Of a stretch of 10,386 nt of DNA, positions 1 to 6,074 are shown piece by piece. The notes beneath the pieces are model-generated. The model did not search any database. It saw only the letters and a program-made list of their open reading frames with translations, and was not told the DNA's origin. A program made the translations under genes and the position numbers. Position 1 is the stretch's first letter. The number at the start of each line of letters is the position of its first letter. Source of the DNA: JADLEX01 sp964586775 (GTDB lineage: Bacteria; Lernaellota; Lernaellaia; JACKCT01); the NCBI GenBank assembly GCA_964586775.1, contig CAZPJD010000211.1:1-10386 (forward strand), read 5' to 3'.

Positions 1-105
1 GTTGTCGATCTGGTAGGGATCGCCGGTGATGACGATCTTGCTGCCCTCGCCGATGCGCGTGATGACGGTCTTCATCTCGTGGGGCGTCAAGTTCCGCGCC
101 GCACT
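1..105 (-). pseudogene. PhoH-family ATPase fragment (C-terminal part, broken upstream)
   Basis: Reading leftward from about position 93, the minus strand encodes NLTPHEMKT, an ITRIGEGSK stretch and then ITGDPYQIDN. Together these are the very conserved segment that follows the Walker B box in PhoH-like ATPases. The frame stays open to the window edge, so the rest of the C-terminus lies outside. In intact PhoH proteins this segment is preceded by a DEAQ Walker B box; here the residues before Asn are LLSAAR. Further upstream the same frame has no PhoH-like sequence and meets a TGA at about 200-210. The other two frames are not PhoH-like either, so a single frameshift does not explain it. The Walker A and B boxes and any N-terminal PIN domain are missing from this side. 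I read it as a remnant left by a rearrangement, or as an assembly junction. Family identification is firm; pseudogene status is inference. Confidence 0.7.
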
Positions 106-305
106 CAATAGCGTTTTCGGATGCGCCGTCCTGGTTCCCGACGTCGCCCGCGTCGTCCGCGTCGTCGTGCGCCGCCCCGAACACCGGACTATTGCCCATG
201 GATTTCACCGCGCAGCCGGGAAGGTTCGATGACGCAATCATCGGGCGTCGGCGTGGCGGGGGAAAGTGCGTCGCGAACCCGTGCTCCGTCATCCGGTGCC
301 GGACC
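106..305. other. Spacer between cysN stop and PhoH fragment, no recognised gene
   Basis: About 200 bases without a recognisable gene. A minus-strand frame is open from an ATG at 290-292 to the left edge (about 97 codons), but it lies out of frame with the PhoH segment it overlaps. Its composition (Asp/Ala runs from GAC/GCG repeats, then His/Arg-rich) looks like a shadow. I see no convincing terminator after cysN: the hairpins present are short and lack a T-run. Confidence 0.5.
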
Positions 306-1871
306 TCAGATCGTGTAGTCGCGCTCATTCGACTTGTCGGCCTTGGCGGTGCGTTTGGAGCACAGCAGCGTGGAGAGGCCGACGGACTCGCGCCGGAAGG
401 TGTAGACGAGGTCGTGTTCGTACGCGAGGCGCGTGAGCGGCTCGATCTGTTCCAGGTTGTTGAAGTGGAACACGTAGCGCTCGCCCCGGTCGATGGAACC
501 GAGGAAATCGGGGTCGGCCTCGAACTCGACCACCGCATTCTCGCGACGCAGGTCGAGCGTGTTGGGTTCGGGCCACGACGTGATCGCCGACGAGAGGCGG
601 ATCACGCGGCGCGCCTTGCCCAGATGGCCGTTGGAGCGGTCGCGCACGATGCCGCCGCCGGCCACGCGCTCGCCGTCGATGAGCACGAAGCGGCCCACGC
701 GCATATTTTCGTCGAAGGCGTCCGCGGCGATGGGCGACTTGAGCCGCAGGCGCACGCGCCCCGATTCGGTGATCGAGAGGCGCGACGCGTCGTGCTCGAG
801 CACCTCGAGCGTGGACGAGTCGATTCGCTCCTCGATGGCGATCGCCTCGGCCTCGACCTCGACGGTCGCGAGACGCAGCCGGTATTTTCGGCCGCGCTCG
901 AAGTCGTCGCGCCCGAGCCAAAACAGGCTCGCGGTCAGCTCGTTGGCGGTGATCGGCGCGCTGTCGGCGTGGGCGACGATGTGCCCGCGCTCGGCGAAGA
1001 GCTCGTCGGTGAGCGTCACGCCGATGCTCTGGCCGGCCTTGGCGCTCTGCACGTTTTCTCGGCCCCACATCTCGATCGACTTGATGCGCGTGCTCTTGCC
1101 CGTGGGCGCGATGGTCACGCGGTCGCCGACATGCGCGCGGCCCGATTCGACGCGGCCCACGTAAATGCGCTTGTTGTCCCACTTGTAGATGTCCTGGATC
1201 GGGAAGCGCAGGGGCAGTTCCTCGTTGCCGGCGGCGGGGGCGAACTCGTCGAGGGCCTCGACGATCGTCGGCCCCGCGAACCACGGCGCGCGCGCCGAAC
1301 GCTGGACCACGTTGTCGCCATCGCGCGCGCTGATGGGCACGATGAACGACGCGGCGAGCCCCAGCCCGTGCAGGAAGCGCGTGATGTCGGCGGAGACGTC
1401 GTTAAAGACCTTTTGCGACCAGTCCACCAGATCGAGCTTGTTGATGACGACGAGGATCTGCCGGATGCCCAGCAGCGAGAGCACGTAGGCGTGTCGGCGC
1501 GTCTGCTCGCGCACGCCCTCGGCGGCGTCGACCAGCAGCACCGCGGCGTCGGCCGCCGACGAGCCGGTGATCATGTTCTTCAAAAATTCCTTGTGCCCCG
1601 GCGCGTCGATGATGACGTAGGGGCGCTGCTCGGTCTTGAAAAAGCTCTGCGCCGTTTCGATCGTGATGTTCTGCTCGCGCTCTTCTTCCAGCGCGTCCAT
1701 GAGATAGGCGAATTCGAACTCGCGACCCTGGCGGCGGCAGGTCTCGACGATCTCGTCGTAGCGCTGGCGGGGAAGCGAGCCGGTGTCGAAAAAGAGCCGG
1801 CCGATCAGCGTCGACTTGCCGTGATCGACGTGGCCGACGATGACGATGGCCAGGGCGTTGTGCGCGTCCAT
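306..1871 (-). CDS. cysN: Sulfate adenylyltransferase large (GTPase) subunit CysN, long C-terminal tail
   Basis: A 521-residue protein of the translation-factor GTPase family. It couples GTP hydrolysis to synthesis of adenosine 5'-phosphosulfate (APS) by CysD. Visible motifs: G1 GHVDHGKST at residues 13-21, an EREQNITI switch I segment near 64-71, DAPGH at 89-93, NKLD at 144-147 and SAR at 181-183. EF-Tu-like beta-barrel domains 2 and 3 follow, to about residue 409. The last 112 residues or so form an extra tail that does not resemble APS kinase (no second P-loop), so this is CysN and not a CysNC fusion. E. coli CysN has 475 residues and a much shorter tail. The ATG at 1869-1871 was chosen because it opens directly on the G1 region. 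The frame runs open upstream into cysD, but that part is a shadow. A GGGAG lies about 10 bases upstream. cysD ends 38 bases upstream in the same direction. Confidence 0.95.
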   Translation of the reverse strand: MDAHNALAIVIVGHVDHGKSTLIGRLFFDTGSLPRQRYDEIVETCRRQGREFEFAYLMDALEEEREQNITIETAQSFFKTEQRPYVIIDAPGHKEFLKNMITGSSAADAAVLLVDAAEGVREQTRRHAYVLSLLGIRQILVVINKLDLVDWSQKVFNDVSADITRFLHGLGLAASFIVPISARDGDNVVQRSARAPWFAGPTIVEALDEFAPAAGNEELPLRFPIQDIYKWDNKRIYVGRVESGRAHVGDRVTIAPTGKSTRIKSIEMWGRENVQSAKAGQSIGVTLTDELFAERGHIVAHADSAPITANELTASLFWLGRDDFERGRKYRLRLATVEVEAEAIAIEERIDSSTLEVLEHDASRLSITESGRVRLRLKSPIAADAFDENMRVGRFVLIDGERVAGGGIVRDRSNGHLGKARRVIRLSSAITSWPEPNTLDLRRENAVVEFEADPDFLGSIDRGERYVFHFNNLEQIEPLTRLAYEHDLVYTFRRESVGLSTLLCSKRTAKADKSNERDYTI

Positions 1872-1909
1872 GGCGGCATTTCTCCCGGTTTCCTTGAGGG
1901 CCGTGGCGT

Positions 1910-2710
1910 TCACATGTACCCCATGGAACGAAGTTTCTGCATCATGTAAGCCTTTTCGTGGTCCTGGGCGCGGCCGGCGCGCTCGGGATCCTTCGTCACC
2001 TTCAATTCCTCGATAATCTCGTCGATGGTCGCCGCGTCCGACTTCGTCGGGAAGTTGCAGGGCATGCAGCCCAGGCTGCGGAAGCGCCGACCCTCGCGCG
2101 CGAAATAGAGCCCGCACACGGGGATGTCCTCGCGGCGGATATATTCCCAGATGTTCAGCTCGGTCCAGTGCAGCAGCGGGTGGATGCGCACGTGCGTGTC
2201 TTCGCCGAACGCGGTGTTGAACTGGTCCCACAGCTCCGGCGGCTGATCCTTGAAGTTCCACTCGTTGTTGCGGTCGCGAGGCGAGAAAAACCGCTCTTTG
2301 GCGCGCGAGCCCTCTTCATCGCGGCGGATGCCCAGGATCACACCCTTGAAACCGCCCTGCTCCAGCAACTGGTTGAGCCCTACGGTCTTGCGGGCTGTGC
2401 AGCACTCGAATCGTCCCTTGTCGGGCGTGATGCCCTGCACGTTGGCGTCGTGGTTGATGCCCACACGCAGGTCGAGCGCCCACTCGCGCGCGAGCCGGTC
2501 GCGGAACTCGATCATCTCCGGGAATTTGTACGTGGTGTCGATGTGCAGCAGCGGAAACGGCACGCGGCCGAAGAACGCCTTGCGCACCATCCACAGCAGC
2601 GCGGTCGAGTCCTTGCCGATCGACCAGAGCATCGCGATGTCCTTGAAGTGGCGGAACGCCTCCCGAAGGATGTAGATGCTTTGGCTTTCCAGACGGTCCA
2701 GATGGTCCAT
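1910..2710 (-). CDS. cysD: Sulfate adenylyltransferase small subunit CysD
   Basis: A 266-residue ATP pyrophosphatase-fold enzyme. With CysN it adenylates sulfate to APS, releasing pyrophosphate. The PP-loop SIGKDST is at residues 30-36, followed by LLHIDTTYKFPEM at 54-66 and the conserved DEEGSRAKERFFSPRD segment in the middle, a hallmark of CysD. The C-terminal part contains LGCMPC where E. coli CysD has LGCWPL. The protein is about 35 residues shorter than E. coli CysD (302), mainly because the insert between the LYF/LYLA segment and the RFRSLGC segment is missing. The start ATG at 2708-2710 has a strong GAGGTGA ribosome site 4 bases upstream. It begins 8 bases after the cysH stop, so the two are almost certainly translated from one message. 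Confidence 0.95.
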   Translation of the reverse strand: MDHLDRLESQSIYILREAFRHFKDIAMLWSIGKDSTALLWMVRKAFFGRVPFPLLHIDTTYKFPEMIEFRDRLAREWALDLRVGINHDANVQGITPDKGRFECCTARKTVGLNQLLEQGGFKGVILGIRRDEEGSRAKERFFSPRDRNNEWNFKDQPPELWDQFNTAFGEDTHVRIHPLLHWTELNIWEYIRREDIPVCGLYFAREGRRFRSLGCMPCNFPTKSDAATIDEIIEELKVTKDPERAGRAQDHEKAYMMQKLRSMGYM

Positions 2711-2718
2711 CGTTCACC

Positions 2719-3474
2719 TCACGGCGCGTGCGTCGCCGCCGTCGCGACGTGCAGCCCGCACTCCTTGTTTTCGGGGGTCTCCCACCACCAGCGTCCCGCC
2801 CGTTCGTCTTCGCCCGGCGCCACCGCCCGCGTGCACGGCGCGCACCCGATCGAGGGGAAACCCCGATCGTGAAGCGCATTGTACGGCAGGCCGCGTTCGC
2901 GGATGTGCGCCCACACCATCGCCGACGTCCACTCGGCCAGCGGATTGAGCTTGAGCACGCCCGGGCGCTCGGCGTCGTCCTCGACCGGATTCAGTCCGAA
3001 TCTCGTGACGCTCTGCTCCTGCCGGCGGCCCGTGATCCACGCGCGCAGCCCGGCGAGCGCCCGTCCGAGTGGTTCGACCTTGCGGATGCCGCAGCACTCG
3101 TGGCGATTGTCGATCGATTGGCGAAACGAGTAGAGCCCCTTGGCGCGCTCGAGCCGCTCGACGGCCTCGCGCTCGGGGGCGTACCATTCGACACGTACGC
3201 CGAAAAAATCGGCCGCGCGCTGGGCGACCTCGTAGGTCTCTTCGTGAAGGCGGCCGGTGTCGATCGCAAACACGCGCAGCGACGGGGCGACCTCGCGCAT
3301 CAGGTCGAGCAGCACGATGTCCTCTGGGCCGAAGCTGCACGCGAGGGCGCAATCCGCGCCGAAATCGGCCTCGGCGCGCGCGACGATCTCCCGGGAGTCC
3401 CGAAGCCCCCGATAACCGTCCCGAATCTCTATGGCCGTCCGCGTATTCAGCTCAAAATCCAATGCGACTCCCAC
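2719..3474 (-). CDS. cysH: Assimilatory APS reductase (iron-sulfur CysH)
   Basis: A 251-residue reductase that uses thioredoxin- or glutaredoxin-derived electrons to turn activated sulfate into sulfite. Adenylyl-binding elements are CSFGPEDIV (46-54) and FAIDTGRLHEET (69-80). The cysteine pairs Cys127-Cys128 (HECCGIRKVEPL) and Cys211-Cys214 (GCAPC) make the [4Fe-4S] site that distinguishes APS reductases from the cluster-free PAPS reductase of E. coli. Cys239 in KECGLH is the catalytic cysteine. The use of APS rather than PAPS fits the absence of an APS kinase. No ATG precedes the domain. The longest frame starts with GTG at 3472-3474, with poor ribosome-site support. TTG at 3460-3462 (residue 5) has GGGAG five bases upstream and is an equally good or better start. 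The rrf2 stop lies 15 bases upstream. Confidence 0.95.
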   Translation of the reverse strand: MGVALDFELNTRTAIEIRDGYRGLRDSREIVARAEADFGADCALACSFGPEDIVLLDLMREVAPSLRVFAIDTGRLHEETYEVAQRAADFFGVRVEWYAPEREAVERLERAKGLYSFRQSIDNRHECCGIRKVEPLGRALAGLRAWITGRRQEQSVTRFGLNPVEDDAERPGVLKLNPLAEWTSAMVWAHIRERGLPYNALHDRGFPSIGCAPCTRAVAPGEDERAGRWWWETPENKECGLHVATAATHAP

Positions 3475-3489
3475 TCGCGGGTCGCTCGA

Positions 3490-3942
3490 TCAGATCGAAA
3501 AATTCATCGTGTACCGGCTCTTCAGATAGTCCGCCTTGTCCACCAGATCCTGAATCGTCCACGCATCGAACACCGCCGCCAGCGCCGTCCGGCTCTGCGT
3601 CCACAGCTCGTCGAGTACCAGATCCGACGCCCCCCGTTCGCGCGACGAGCCGTTTTCACCGGGAACGAACGCGCCTACCTCGCCCTCGAAAAACGAGATG
3701 ATGTCGCCGACCTTGATGTGCGTCGGTCGCCGGGCGAGCAGGTAGCCGCCCTCGGCTCCGCGCCGCGAATCGACGAACCCGCCCTGACGAAGCTGACGCA
3801 GGATCGCTTCGAGAAAGCGAATCGGGATGTTCTGCTTGTCCGCGATCTGGTGGATTTTCACCGGCTCGTCCGAGTTCGTCCGCGCGAGCTCGAAAACGGC
3901 CTTGATCCCGTAAAAGCACTTCTGGGACACGAGATTCGACAT
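3490..3942 (-). CDS. Rrf2-family transcriptional regulator, CymR-like
   Basis: A 150-residue Rrf2 protein. The N-terminal winged helix-turn-helix spans about residues 1-80, with the recognition segment IPIRFLEAILRQLRQGG and a wing RRGAEGGYLLAR. A dimerisation helix and a C-terminal region ending DLVDKADYLKSRY follow, typical of the family. The three clustered cysteines that hold the iron-sulfur cluster in IscR and NsrR are absent; the only cysteine is near residue 9. That resembles CymR, the cysteine-metabolism repressor of Firmicutes, which senses sulfur status through the CysK complex. The gene is first in the operon and precedes cysH by 15 bases, so it probably controls cysHDN and itself. 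The effector is unknown. The start ATG at 3940-3942 is well placed for the family, but only a weak GGG precedes it. Family assignment is sure; the CymR-like role is inference. Confidence 0.9.
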   Translation of the reverse strand: MSNLVSQKCFYGIKAVFELARTNSDEPVKIHQIADKQNIPIRFLEAILRQLRQGGFVDSRRGAEGGYLLARRPTHIKVGDIISFFEGEVGAFVPGENGSSRERGASDLVLDELWTQSRTALAAVFDAWTIQDLVDKADYLKSRYTMNFSI

Positions 3943-3948
3943 TTCAAT

Positions 3949-3990
3949 CCCGACTTATCCGATCAACATAGTCGTCGTTATAAAGTCGGG
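3949..3990. promoter_or_regulatory. Inverted repeat bracketing the -10 and start site, probable Rrf2 operator
   Basis: CCCGACTT at 3949-3956 is repeated as its exact complement AAGTCGGG at 3983-3990. The similarity carries on inward (CCCGACTTAT against CCCGACTTTAT). One arm sits in the promoter spacer next to the -10 hexamer; the other lies between the expected start site and the rrf2 ATG. Because the upstream arm is not transcribed, the repeat cannot act as an RNA hairpin and is best explained as a DNA site for a dimeric regulator. That Rrf2 binds it is inference. Confidence 0.55.
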
Positions 3991-4006
3991 GACCCAAGGC
4001 TGTCAA
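3977..4006 (-). promoter_or_regulatory. Sigma-70-type promoter of the rrf2-cysHDN operon
   Basis: On the minus strand a perfect -35 TTGACA (4001-4006) is followed after 18 bases by TATAAC (3977-3982); the overlapping TTATAA gives a 17-base spacer. Transcription would start near 3970, leaving a leader of about 28 bases before the rrf2 ATG. It is the best promoter match I found in the window and the only clear one for the four-gene operon. Confidence 0.75.
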
Positions 4007-4101
4007 GCGGGAAACGCCCCGCCGACTGTAAGCAGGATCATACGCCGATGATCCGCCGCGTCAATTCCGCCCGATTTCGCGGGCCGAACGTCCGGTGAAG
4101 C

Positions 4102-4127
4102 CCCTCTCCCGCCGAAGCGGGAGAGGG
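4102..4127. repeat. 11-bp perfect hairpin with tetraloop, REP-like
   Basis: CCCTCTCCCGC (4102-4112), CGAA, GCGGGAGAGGG (4117-4127). Read on the minus strand the loop is TTCG closed by C-G, the very stable UUCG tetraloop. It starts 13 bases after the DUF3332 stop, so it could stabilise the 3' end or terminate that transcript, but no T-run follows on either strand. Palindromes of this CTCTCCCGC type are dispersed in many GC-rich genomes, so it may be one copy of a repeat family. A single copy is seen here. Confidence 0.6.
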
Positions 4128-4140
4128 CTCGTGTGCGGGT

Positions 4141-4728
4141 TCAGAACGCCCCGGCAAACGCGAGCTTGGACGTGCCGCTCGTGCCCTCGACGATTTCCTG
4201 AACCTCGGAAGCGTCGAAGTGCTCCGAGCGTCCGTCCGTCTGACGCACAACCGCGCCGTCTTCCGCCAAATATGCGGCCAGCCGGCTCGTCACGGCGTGA
4301 TCCTCGACCAAGCGCGCGTCGAGACGGCCATTCTCGGTTTCGCGCACGATGAGCGTGCGGGTGACGCCCTTCGCATCGGTGGAGACGATGTCCACGTCGA
4401 GCGCCGCGCCGGGGCGCATGGTCATCGCCACGTGCGTATCGCCGAAGGTCGCTTCCTTCGTGACGGGCTCGCCGTTCAACGAAATCGGGTTGTTGCCTCC
4501 GTAGAACTGGATGACGTTGAGGATGATCCAGTCGATCAGCAGCGTCACGCCATAGACGGGAATGATGATGAACACGAGCAGGACGAAGCTGCCGAGCCAT
4601 TTGTTGAGGCCCTGGTTCCACTTGAGCAGCTTGTTCGTCAGCGCGAAGTCGCCGACGCACGATGCGTTCGAGAGCGCGAATACGGACAGAACGAGAACAA
4701 GCGCCAATAACCTTTTGTGCCGAAGCAT
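4141..4728 (-). CDS. DUF3332-type membrane-anchored protein
   Basis: A 195-residue protein recognised as DUF3332 from its N-terminal pattern: a secretion signal, a cysteine, then an FALTNKLLKWNQ segment (about 28-39), followed by a hydrophobic stretch at about 45-76 containing IIPVYG. Residues 1-23 are a typical export signal (RHKR, then a Leu/Val core). Cys24 in SNASC could be lipidated, although Asn at -3 is not a good lipobox residue. The rest (80-195) is a soluble beta-rich domain without catalytic motifs that I recognise. The family has no established function. The ATG at 4726-4728 has GGGGG seven bases upstream. It stands alone, with a terminator behind it (on its 5' side) and the hairpin at 4102-4127 in front. 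Confidence 0.8.
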   Translation of the reverse strand: MLRHKRLLALVLVLSVFALSNASCVGDFALTNKLLKWNQGLNKWLGSFVLLVFIIIPVYGVTLLIDWIILNVIQFYGGNNPISLNGEPVTKEATFGDTHVAMTMRPGAALDVDIVSTDAKGVTRTLIVRETENGRLDARLVEDHAVTSRLAAYLAEDGAVVRQTDGRSEHFDASEVQEIVEGTSGTSKLAFAGAF

Positions 4729-4827
4729 TTGCGAACCCCCAGAATTAGGTTGGAAATGGCACGCTGCACCGGACGGCGTTGACTGTCAAGAAATCGGGGG
4801 ATGCACACCGGCGGTTGGCGGGGACTC

Positions 4828-4861
4828 GAAACAAACGGCGCCGGGGAAACCCCGACGCCGT
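4828..4861 (-). terminator. Intrinsic terminator of the esterase gene
   Basis: On the minus strand a stem pairs ACGGCG and CGGGG arms across a TTT loop (4835-4861: 6 bp, one mismatch, 5 bp) and is followed directly by TTTGTTT (4828-4834). It begins 22 bases after the esterase stop. Shape and T-run are what a rho-independent terminator needs. Confidence 0.85.
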
Positions 4862-4883
4862 CCTCGAGATCTGTGTGTTTGCG

Positions 4884-6074
4884 TCAGTCGGTCGGATCGA
4901 CGTGCGTGAAGGTGCCGCCGAGCAGGTCCGTCAACCACGCCGCCACCGTGGTGTCATCCACCGTGTTGTCAAAGAAGCGGTCGTCGTACATGACGACGGT
5001 GTGGTCCTCGCCGGTCTTGAAGTAGGTGCCCCAGCGGCCCGTGGGCTCCATGGTGTTGTCGCGCAGGTCCTTGAGCGCCGCCTCGAACGCCGGACCGGGC
5101 ACCAGCTCGGTGCCAGTGCAGTCGTCCTGGCCCGAGCCGAAGAAGTCGCGAATCGTCTCGTCCTGCAACTCGGAGTAGAGGCCGAAGACCGCGTCGGGGT
5201 AGGTCTCGGCATAGTAGACCGCAAAGTCGGAGTAACCGTCACCGTCGGGGCCGATGCAATCCGGGCACACCTCGTCCACCAAGTCCTCGCCGCCGAACTG
5301 GAAGGTGAGCAGAAGCTGATAGCACGGCGAGAGGACCGCGTCGTCCGCGGGCAGCGGGGCGGAATCGTCGAACAGATCCACCACGGTGGGCGCGAAGGCG
5401 TCAGCCACGGTCTTGTAGTTGAACATCGTGCCGAATCCGCCGGCGCTCTCGCCCGCGAGCAGCACGTTCGCGGCGGTCCCGAAGCGGTTCACCGCCTCGT
5501 CCGCGACGAGCTTCATGTTCGCGTAGCCAACGTAGGCCTGCGTGCCTTCGACGCCGGAGACGGCGCCCTCGGGTTCGCTGCCCGCGAAGACGTCACCCGT
5601 GCAGTATGGGACGTAGACCACGTTCCAATCCTGGACGGGATTGGTTTCGTTCGTGTTGTTCAGGATGCCCGCGTTCATCGACCCGGACTTCGCCGCCGCG
5701 TCGTTGATGTCGAAATGCGACGGGTTGTCTTCGCACGTGCTGGGGCTGTAGCACGCGCCGCCGCCCTGCAGCAGGATCAGCAGCTTGTCCGATCCCGCCG
5801 ACTCGCGAACCATGACGCCCGTGTCCGTGCCATCGCGGCAAATCGCGCCATCGATGGGCACCCACTCCCAGCCGCCCTCGAAGGTCGGCTCCGTGTCGTC
5901 GTCCGCCACATCGTCGTCCGTCGCGTCGTCGTCCGTCGCGTCATCGTCGGACGCATCGTCGTCCGTCGCCGCATCGTCATCGTCATCGTCATCATCATCC
6001 CCGCCGCAGCCGATCGTCGCCACGGCCAGTGCGGCCAGCATCGCCGCGATCATCCACGTCCACCTCAAACGCAT
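4884..6074 (-). CDS. Pectinacetylesterase/Notum-type serine hydrolase, lipoprotein
   Basis: A 396-residue exported serine hydrolase. Residues 1-22 are a signal peptide ending ATIGC, so Cys23 is the likely lipidation site. Residues 26-60 are an Asp-rich linker: nine Asp, then five five-residue units such as ATDDD. The catalytic domain begins near 64. It carries the family marks GGGACY (104-109, oxyanion region), VPYCTGD (155-161) and the nucleophile motif GESAGG with Ser210; a C-terminal GEDHTVVMYDD segment probably supplies the His. Family members cleave O-acetyl esters (plant pectin acetylesterases) or fatty-acyl groups (animal Notum). The substrate here is unknown; an O-acetylated polysaccharide is plausible. 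Several cysteines in the domain suggest disulfides outside the cytoplasm. The ATG at 6072-6074 was chosen for its AAGGAG site 6 bases upstream and because the signal peptide starts there. The frame's upstream extension is a shadow. Confidence 0.88.
   Translation of the reverse strand: MRLRWTWMIAAMLAALAVATIGCGGDDDDDDDDDAATDDDASDDDATDDDATDDDVADDDTEPTFEGGWEWVPIDGAICRDGTDTGVMVRESAGSDKLLILLQGGGACYSPSTCEDNPSHFDINDAAAKSGSMNAGILNNTNETNPVQDWNVVYVPYCTGDVFAGSEPEGAVSGVEGTQAYVGYANMKLVADEAVNRFGTAANVLLAGESAGGFGTMFNYKTVADAFAPTVVDLFDDSAPLPADDAVLSPCYQLLLTFQFGGEDLVDEVCPDCIGPDGDGYSDFAVYYAETYPDAVFGLYSELQDETIRDFFGSGQDDCTGTELVPGPAFEAALKDLRDNTMEPTGRWGTYFKTGEDHTVVMYDDRFFDNTVDDTTVAAWLTDLLGGTFTHVDPTD
5895..5999 (-). 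repeat. In-frame 15-bp tandem repeat plus GAY run encoding the Asp-rich linker
   Basis: Positions 5895-5969 are five imperfect 15-base units, each giving two small residues and three Asp (consensus on the minus strand GCG ACG GAC GAC GAC). 5973-5999 is a run of nine GAT/GAC codons, largely a 6-base GATGAC alternation. Gain or loss of units keeps the frame, so linker length can vary without breaking the esterase. Confidence 0.85.

Noticed and set aside
106..292. 97-codon minus-strand frame open to the left edge as a small gene
   Set aside because: Out of frame with the PhoH segment it overlaps, no ribosome site, composition typical of a GC-rich shadow.
192..1949. 585-codon plus-strand open frame opposite cysN
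   Set aside because: Exact antisense of a clear CysN. The translation is Asp/Val/Arg-rich without motifs, as expected from high GC at third positions.
1872..2261. Upstream extension of the cysN frame by 130 codons
   Set aside because: It overlaps the clear cysD gene and shows no homology; CysN begins normally at the ATG at 1869-1871.
2728..4098. 456-codon plus-strand frame opposite cysH and rrf2
   Set aside because: Shadow of two well-identified genes; no recognisable domain or ribosome site.
4779..4789. TTGACTGTCAA palindrome upstream of the DUF3332 gene as a promoter
   Set aside because: It gives a TTGACA -35 on the minus strand, but there is no acceptable -10 at 16-18 bases; short palindromes are expected by chance.
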